The position numbers and the translations under genes are program-made. The notes under the pieces are model-generated. The model had not been told where the DNA came from, searched no databases, and saw only the letters and a program-made list of their open reading frames with translations. This document shows positions 58,452 to 64,000 of a stretch of 64,000 nt of DNA, one piece after another. Numbering within the stretch: position 1 is the first letter of the stretch; every line of letters starts with the position of its first letter. Source of the DNA: Lytechinus variegatus (Eukaryota > Echinodermata > Echinoidea > Temnopleuroida > Toxopneustidae); contig NC_054742.1 of the NCBI RefSeq assembly GCF_018143015.1, positions 51,345,195-51,409,194 on the forward strand, written 5' to 3'.

Positions 58452-59057
58452 TTAAAGGTCAAGTCCACCTCAGAAAAATGTTGATTTGAATCAATAGAGA
58501 AATATCAGACAAGCACAATGCTGAAAATTTCATCAAAATCGGATGTAAAATAAGAAAGTTATGACATTTCAAAGTTTCTCTTATTTTTAACAAAAAGTTA
58601 TATGAACGAGCCAGTTACATGCAAATGAGAGAGTTGATGATGTCACTCACTCACTATTTCTTTTGTTTTTTATTGTTTGAATTATACAATATTTCAATTT
58701 TTACAAATTTGACGATTAGGACCTCCTTGCCTGAAGCACACAAAAAATGTTAAAATAATGGAATTCCACGTGTTCAGGGAGGAATGAAACTTCATTTCAC
58801 ATGACAATGACGAGAAAATAAAAATATTTCATATAATAAAATACAAAAGAAATAGTGAGTGAGTGTTGTCATCAGTTCCTCATTTGCATACCGACCGAGA
58901 TGTGCATATAACTGTTTTGTGAAATGAAGCGAAACTTTAAAATGCCATAACTTTCTTATTTTACATCCGATTTTGATGAAATTTTCAGTGTTATGCTTGT
59001 TGAATTTTTCTCTTTTTATTCAAATCAAGTTTTTGTTGGGGTGGACTTGTCCTTTAA
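58452..59057. mobile_element. TTAA-flanked palindromic MITE, family B copy 2
   Basis: TTAA at 58452-58455 and 59054-59057, ends AAGGTCAAGTCCACC and GGTGGACTTGTCC. Nearly collinear with 12638-13229. The right arm has diverged most (GTTGTCATCAGTTCC in place of the GATGTCA block). Confidence 0.85.
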
Positions 59058-59414
59058 ATATCGCTGAGTTCTAAATACATCTTTCATTTCATTTTCTCAG
59101 TGGATTATTTTAAGCTCTTAGGATAGACCTCAAACTCTAACTATTGCATATACCAACATCTCATATGCAATTTCTAGTAGTCTGAAAAAAAATCCTCAAC
59201 TTGAAAATTTATACTACCAAGTTATTAGCCATGCTACATGTAACTGCCCATAGATCATCAAAAACCAAATCATTAGACAAAATAAATATCATCAATAAAT
59301 ATAGTTTATATATATGTACACTGCATATTAAAACAAAACATGTGCATCTTCTGATAATCAGTGTTTCTGTTTCTGATACATCCATCAGTGAGGTATGATT
59401 TCATCAACTCTCAA

Positions 59415-59420
59415 TTTATT
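59415..59420 (-). terminator. Candidate JAZF1 poly(A) signal
   Basis: TTTATT on the + strand, i.e. AATAAA on the minus strand, 489 bp after the JAZF1 stop. Others further on are possible. Confidence 0.3.
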
Positions 59421-59908
59421 GTTACCCAACAGGTGTTTCATATAGATCATTTCTGAAGTTGTATTTCTCGTAAACAATATCACAAAGTTGCTGAAGGAGT
59501 TGTTGCAAAAACAGAATGTTGAAACGAAAATGGTGGCAAGATGAGGTACAGAAATTTGATTTGAGATGTATTAATTGAGATGATAAGTGGAGAATGTCCC
59601 TGCAAAAAATAGCCAAATAATATGGAAAACATTCCATCAAGACTATACTGATTGACTGTGATTGATTATATTGTATACAGTAAGCAGCAATAAAAGCTAT
59701 AGAAGTTCCTCCTTGATGACCTCAATCTCCTTCAAGAACTTCAGTGAAAAGTATCCCGTCCAAATAATGGTGAAATGAATGTTGCACAAGATGAAAATTT
59801 ACATATCATAGGTACCCTCTGTCAGCATTGCAAGGCATCCAATTGCATTCCCAGATCATAAATGCTCTTCTATCTGTCAAGGTCCTCAAGAATTTCATAT
59901 TGCACGGT

Positions 59909-62900
59909 TCAGTCTTTAGCATCCCCCTGGATGTGGATCTGTTTGAATTTGACCTTGTTGGCAGCGGCCAGCGAGGCCTTGGCAAGGTTCATGCTTGTGG
60001 GTTCCACTCCAGAGGGTAAAGTCACTATAAGGCCTGTCTGCTGGGCCTGGGCCATACTGCCAAGAGCTGCAGATGCCGTGGACACCCCAGGTTCCATGAT
60101 GATGCTGCCCGACGAGATTGGGGTGATGGATTCCAAGACGATGCTTCCGTTGGCAAGGGACATCCCAAGGGGACTGGCAAGGAGAGGAGTGGCCTGTTGG
60201 ATGATGGATGCTGGTACAGTAGACGAAGCCAAACTACTGAGGGCGCTGCTTACTTTCGATGTTTTAATTTGTTTGTTACTGGCAAGAGAACTGAGAGGCA
60301 AGTCCAGTGAGTTGGTGTGCGTCTGTCTGTGCTGCCTAAGGCCCTGGGCAGTCTTGTAGCTCTTTCCACACTGACATTTGAAATTCTTCTTCACCTGAGT
60401 TCAGAACAAAAACAAAATTCTTTGATCAATACGAATTAACAAATCCTATGGCAACTTCATAGCAGCTTCCTTTACTTGGTCTTACCAATTTACCATATTA
60501 GTTAACCATGTATAAATGTCCTTATATTGCTTGGTACTTCTTGACAAGGGTAAACCTTTCCATTAAAAATACTATCTGTGGCAGACATATCTTCAATAAA
60601 TATATATTTCTCTTAATTTTTAGAGATCCTTATTCAAAGAGTACCAAAAAAAAACAGCATTCAAGTATAATACGTTATAATACTATATCTAGAAGCAGCC
60701 AGGAAGCTGTTTTAAAATTGATCATAAAGTTACACTTGATTTTAGATATAATGATAGGAACATAGGAATATTTCCCATTGATTTTAATATTTTGGCAAAA
60801 AACAAATTTCACATTTTTAAATATTAATCTGAACAGCACATTTCAACTTATTTGAATGCAACTAAAATGATGAAGAATTATGTTTGGCTTGACATGTTCC
60901 CACTGTGTTTGAAGTTATGCAATATGCATGACATTATGAACAGCTTTATGAAACATTTTTTACACTTAATTAAAACAGATATTGGCTATAAATGTTATTG
61001 AGACACAGAGAGAATACAGCTTCTTCCTCATATGACATGTTCTGATTGCAAGACAAATTTATGCAACACCATGATTCAAATGTATGCTCTGAGATCTATG
61101 GAATTCATCTACTTGAAACGATACATTGTAAATTACCCCTTGACCTAAACCCACTTTGTCCACTTTCCATTTGGTCTACTCTCATCCCACATGGGCTTAT
61201 CTTACAGTTTGTCAACAATCACTTTGTCTACTAATCATTTGGACAACTGTCATTTAACCCATCAACCATTTTATCTGATTTCTAGCTATACCCAATGGTC
61301 TAACACCACATAATCCATATGACAAGATGAACTGTTTTTTATTAACCAGTTTTGATCAACTGTAAAATAATGGATAGACAAAGTGGAAATTATACACCTG
61401 GGCATTGGATTAAATATGTTAGACCAAGTGAGTATTAGAGCCAGTAATAGTTGGACAAAATGGTAATTAGACCAAAATGTTTAGTATTACAACCAAGTGG
61501 ATAGAGACCCTTCAAACATACCTTTTTCTCATTCCGATGTCCATTTTTTGCATGATACTTCATCCCATTGACGTTCTTATATCTCTTCTTGCATCCTGGT
61601 ACAGGACAGAGAAAGGGTTTATCGTCCCCCACCTGGGTGGCCATGGTGCGCAGGATAAGCTCATAACTAAACTCATCTTGTGTCGTCCAGGAGTTATCGC
61701 TGTCTGAATCGCTCTTGTCGTTGTCATCATCAAAGTCCCACTCACTGCTGTTGACTGCTGCTCATGGCATAATAAAGAAATTCATAAGAACTTGAAAATT
61801 ATATAAGACATAATATTAGTTTTATTTAATTATTAAATTGGCCTATATATTATTAAGTGTCTTTATCAAACTAAATTGATTTAATGACATCTTGTTGAGA
61901 AAACTTAATAATAAAATGACAGTTAAAGAATATGTTCAACAAAAACAGACAGCAACATTTGTTCCAAAATACATGTACCTAAATATTAACACCACAGGTT
62001 ACTTGTTTCTTCTAGGAAGAATTTCATCAACCTTTTTGTCTGACAAGTTGTTGGATCTGATAACTTTCCTTGATTTTGATTGGCTGAGAAGCACAATTAC
62101 TATGAAAGTGTCAGATAAAACATACTTTGTCATATCAGATCAAACATCCAGCAATTCCTTTCATGAAACGCTCTCCTGAAAAGATAATCAAAATACATCT
62201 AAAGCCATTCACTACATTCACGTTGCAATAAGCTTTCAACATATTATAAGAAATCTTGAATGTAAAAGCAGCAATTAAAAAGCCCAGACTTACCTACAAG
62301 AGTCTGTGCAATAGTCCTTGGACTTGATGTTGATGAACTGTGAGCCCGTGCCTTCTTCTTCTCATGTTGATGTTTTGCTGCATCAGTCACAAACCTTTCA
62401 TTGCAAATAAGATTTGTAAAAACAATACAAAATTGGAAAGGTAAATTGGTTATTAAAAAATGAAAATGTTGAAAAACTGTACATGTACCTTGTAGTACAA
62501 GGCTTGTACTTTCTCTCTCACTTATTTTAATTTTAAACAGATGACAATTTTATCATTGCGAGAGTAGGTAAAATATTCAAGTCAAAGGATGTGCATGTAT
62601 GCAAACTAAAAAATTATCTTGTGATGATGGGACACATTATCACTTGGGAGAGATACCATCATCTCTCTAAATACCATGATCTCTCTAATGCAAAGATGAA
62701 CAACTATCTAGCATATTAGTATTGGCAAAGGGATGGGAGCAATAGTTTTCATTACCTAAAGCCGAAAGTAAGCCTGAAACCACAATGATTACATCTTTAA
62801 ATTACATGAGCATTCAATAAATTAAAAAAATATTAATATTGATAAAAAAAGGAATGCATTTTTTCACTGATGTGAAGGTCCAGGCCAGGGTTTTTTATCC

Positions 62901-63509
62901 AAGAAAAACTTCTTCTACCTAACGAAAGTAGTGTTCTTTTTTTTCAAAACTATATTTGTCAAATGAAAAATGATAGCAATAACTAAGGCATCCATGGAAA
63001 TACAAAATGTACAGAATATCTCACACATATATCATACATGTAAAAGTAAGAAGAAATACTATCTTCCACGGTCCACCATACCTATCCATATTTTAAAAAG
63101 ATCATTGTAGCATCGCTTTTTTTTCTTATTTGGGAGTATTGTATACTTTGATTAAGGGCCCTATAACATAAATTAAGTTATGGTATATTTGCCATACAAT
63201 GATAACTTCTCTAAAATCCTTGATTTGGTTGGCAGTTGAGCATCATTACCATGTTAATTACCATTGGATGGTAATCAGTGGCAGACCGTGACCCGGAGGA
63301 GACAAAGCATAGGGGCACAGCATTACATTCACAAACAATACAGTGCCCCTCCAATGCATTGTCTCCTCCGGGTCACGGTCCGCCACTGATGGCAATGTTA
63401 CCATGATTGTAACTTTTATGCAGATCTTTTTCTCACTTGATCACATAGCTGAGAGGCAGAGAGGATGGCTGCTGCAACTCTTGCTTCTCAAGGAACTTGG
63501 GATCATTGT
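59909..63509 (-). CDS. JAZF1: JAZF1 homologue, 3' part (5' exons outside the window)
   Basis: Nuclear zinc-finger protein; the human protein is a partner or subunit of the NuA4/TIP60 acetyltransferase complex. Four minus-strand exons are readable: 63437-63509, 62294-62394, 61522-61757 and 59909-60394, all GT-AG and phase-consistent, giving 298 aa to the stop. DNDPKFLEKQELQQP matches human DTDPRVLEKQELQQP; KFVTDAAKHQHEKKK follows; SDSDNSW matches SDSDESW; FLCPVPGCKKRYKNVNGMKY with HAKNGH is the first C2H2 finger of this part, and FKCQCGKSYKTAQGLRQH then RQTH the second. The N-terminal finger of the family must lie in exons beyond 64000. After the last finger about 135 residues rich in S, A, T and Q extend the protein, whereas human JAZF1 ends ~16 residues after it. 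Convergent with CDK5RAP3. Confidence 0.95.
61140..61485. repeat. Family R palindromic repeat, copy 3
   Basis: Left arm CACTTTGTCCACTTTCCATT then TGGTCTAC; right arm GACAAAGTGGAAATTATAC and TAGACCAAGTGAG. It ends 36 bp from the exon 61522-61757 donor. Confidence 0.6.
61986..62180. repeat. Possible decayed hairpin MITE in JAZF1 intron
   Basis: GACAAGTTGTTGGATCTGAT on the left and TTGTCATATCAGATCAAAC on the right are partly complementary. TTGATTTTGATTGGCTGAGA in the centre is a phrase common in such repeats. Ends TTTCATGAAACGCTCTCC. Confidence 0.4.
62400..63267. other. JAZF1 intron, no nested gene
   Basis: AT-rich intron sequence between exons 62294-62394 and 63437-63509; nothing recognised apart from the MITE at 63276-63388. 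Confidence 0.6.
63276..63388. mobile_element. 113-bp hAT-like hairpin MITE in JAZF1 intron
   Basis: Ends CAGTGGCAGACCGTGACC and GGTCACGGTCCGCCACTG; arms pair over ~48 bp (GGAGGAGACAAAGCAtAGGGGCAC). Flanked by ATGGTAAT (63268-63275) and ATGGCAAT (63389-63396), an 8-bp target duplication with one change. Confidence 0.85.
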
Positions 63510-64000
63510 CTGAAAATTCAACACAAACAAAATAATATTTGATTTCATTCATCACATTATATTCCAATTAAACTGTTTTAAAACGTAATTGCATGATCTC
63601 CCAATATGTTGTGTCTTAATATATTTGGCTTCGGTTGATTTCTTTTACAATTTGTTCATTTCTTCCTACTGTTTTTACAATTAAACAAAGGAAGTCTGAA
63701 ATCATTTAACATTTAAAGAAGAACTGGTACACTTTCTTTTTGCTTTGAGGCTATCATTGATTTCTTTTTTTTGGGGGGGGGTGGATTCCTATTTCAGGAT
63801 TATTTGTTTGTAGCACATTGTGCAATTAAGTATGAATACATGTATGTCAAGTGCTGGTATAGTTTAAATCATGAAATAGATTAAGATTGTAAAGAATAAA
63901 TTTTGTGCATAATTTTGTGACAGATGTAGGAGCACCTCTGAAGAAAATGGTAACTTAACAAATTATACATGGTTATTACACCTTATCAACTTTATATCCA
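63510..64000 (-). other. JAZF1 intron, continuing past the window
   Basis: T-rich near 63760 with a poly-G run. The acceptor of exon 63437-63509 (TTGAATTTTCAG) lies at its 3' border. No further JAZF1 exon is seen. Confidence 0.6.

Noticed and set aside
1-64000. CRISPR arrays, operons, rRNA genes, prokaryotic-type systems
   Set aside because: Introns with GT-AG borders and metazoan genes show eukaryotic nuclear DNA; the tandem repeats have no spacer logic.

Overview
The window looks like nuclear DNA of a marine deuterostome, most likely an echinoderm and probably a sea urchin. This is an inference. It rests on intron-rich animal genes (a PRORSD1-type tRNA editor, CDK5RAP3 and JAZF1 homologues), AT-rich introns, dense palindromic MITEs, tRNA-type SINEs ending in (ATT)n with a GCGCTATATAA tail, and histone-type 3' processing motifs whose downstream element is CAAGAAAGA, the sequence I know from sea urchin histone genes. 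No species can be named from the sequence alone.

Layout. 1-9.4 kb holds LINE material on the + strand: an ORF1 (125-1226), a 4.6-kb spacer with a 57-bp minisatellite, a nested MITE and an eroded ~255-bp tandem array, then an endonuclease-reverse transcriptase ORF2 (5855-9037) broken by three frameshifts. 10.0-11.3 kb is a two-exon PRORSD1 gene. 11.6-23 kb is repeat-rich: a 7SL-like SINE, TTAA-flanked palindromic MITEs, two tandem families carrying AGGTCA motifs, a microsatellite enclosed by an ~80-bp inverted repeat, and two opposed 15-bp minisatellites. 23.4-30.5 kb is a probable small spliced gene for a 65-aa single-pass membrane protein with a long 3' UTR. 30.5-37.4 kb is mostly non-coding with several hAT-like MITEs whose 8-bp target duplications can be read. 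37.5-49.6 kb is a complete 13-exon CDK5RAP3 gene (502 aa). 49.6-59.9 kb has no recognised gene. 59.9-63.5 kb is the 3' part of a JAZF1 homologue on the - strand, continuing past the window edge.

The genes are unrelated housekeeping-type loci and do not form a pathway: editing of mischarged tRNA-Pro, UFMylation/ER-phagy adaptor function, and a chromatin-linked zinc-finger protein. CDK5RAP3 and JAZF1 are convergent, about 10 kb apart.

The most unusual signals are: (1) three copies of a near-perfect histone pre-mRNA 3' end (stem-loop plus U7-type downstream element) inside a palindromic repeat in CDK5RAP3 intron 8, two of them sense to the host gene; (2) the CDK5RAP3 disordered loop, where the family's IDWG motifs all appear as IDF-x; (3) nested insertions whose empty sites can be read from paralogous copies; (4) satellites that carry nuclear-receptor-type half-sites in every unit; (5) a 7SL-like SINE head. 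All domain and family names come from reading the translated sequence; no database search was run.
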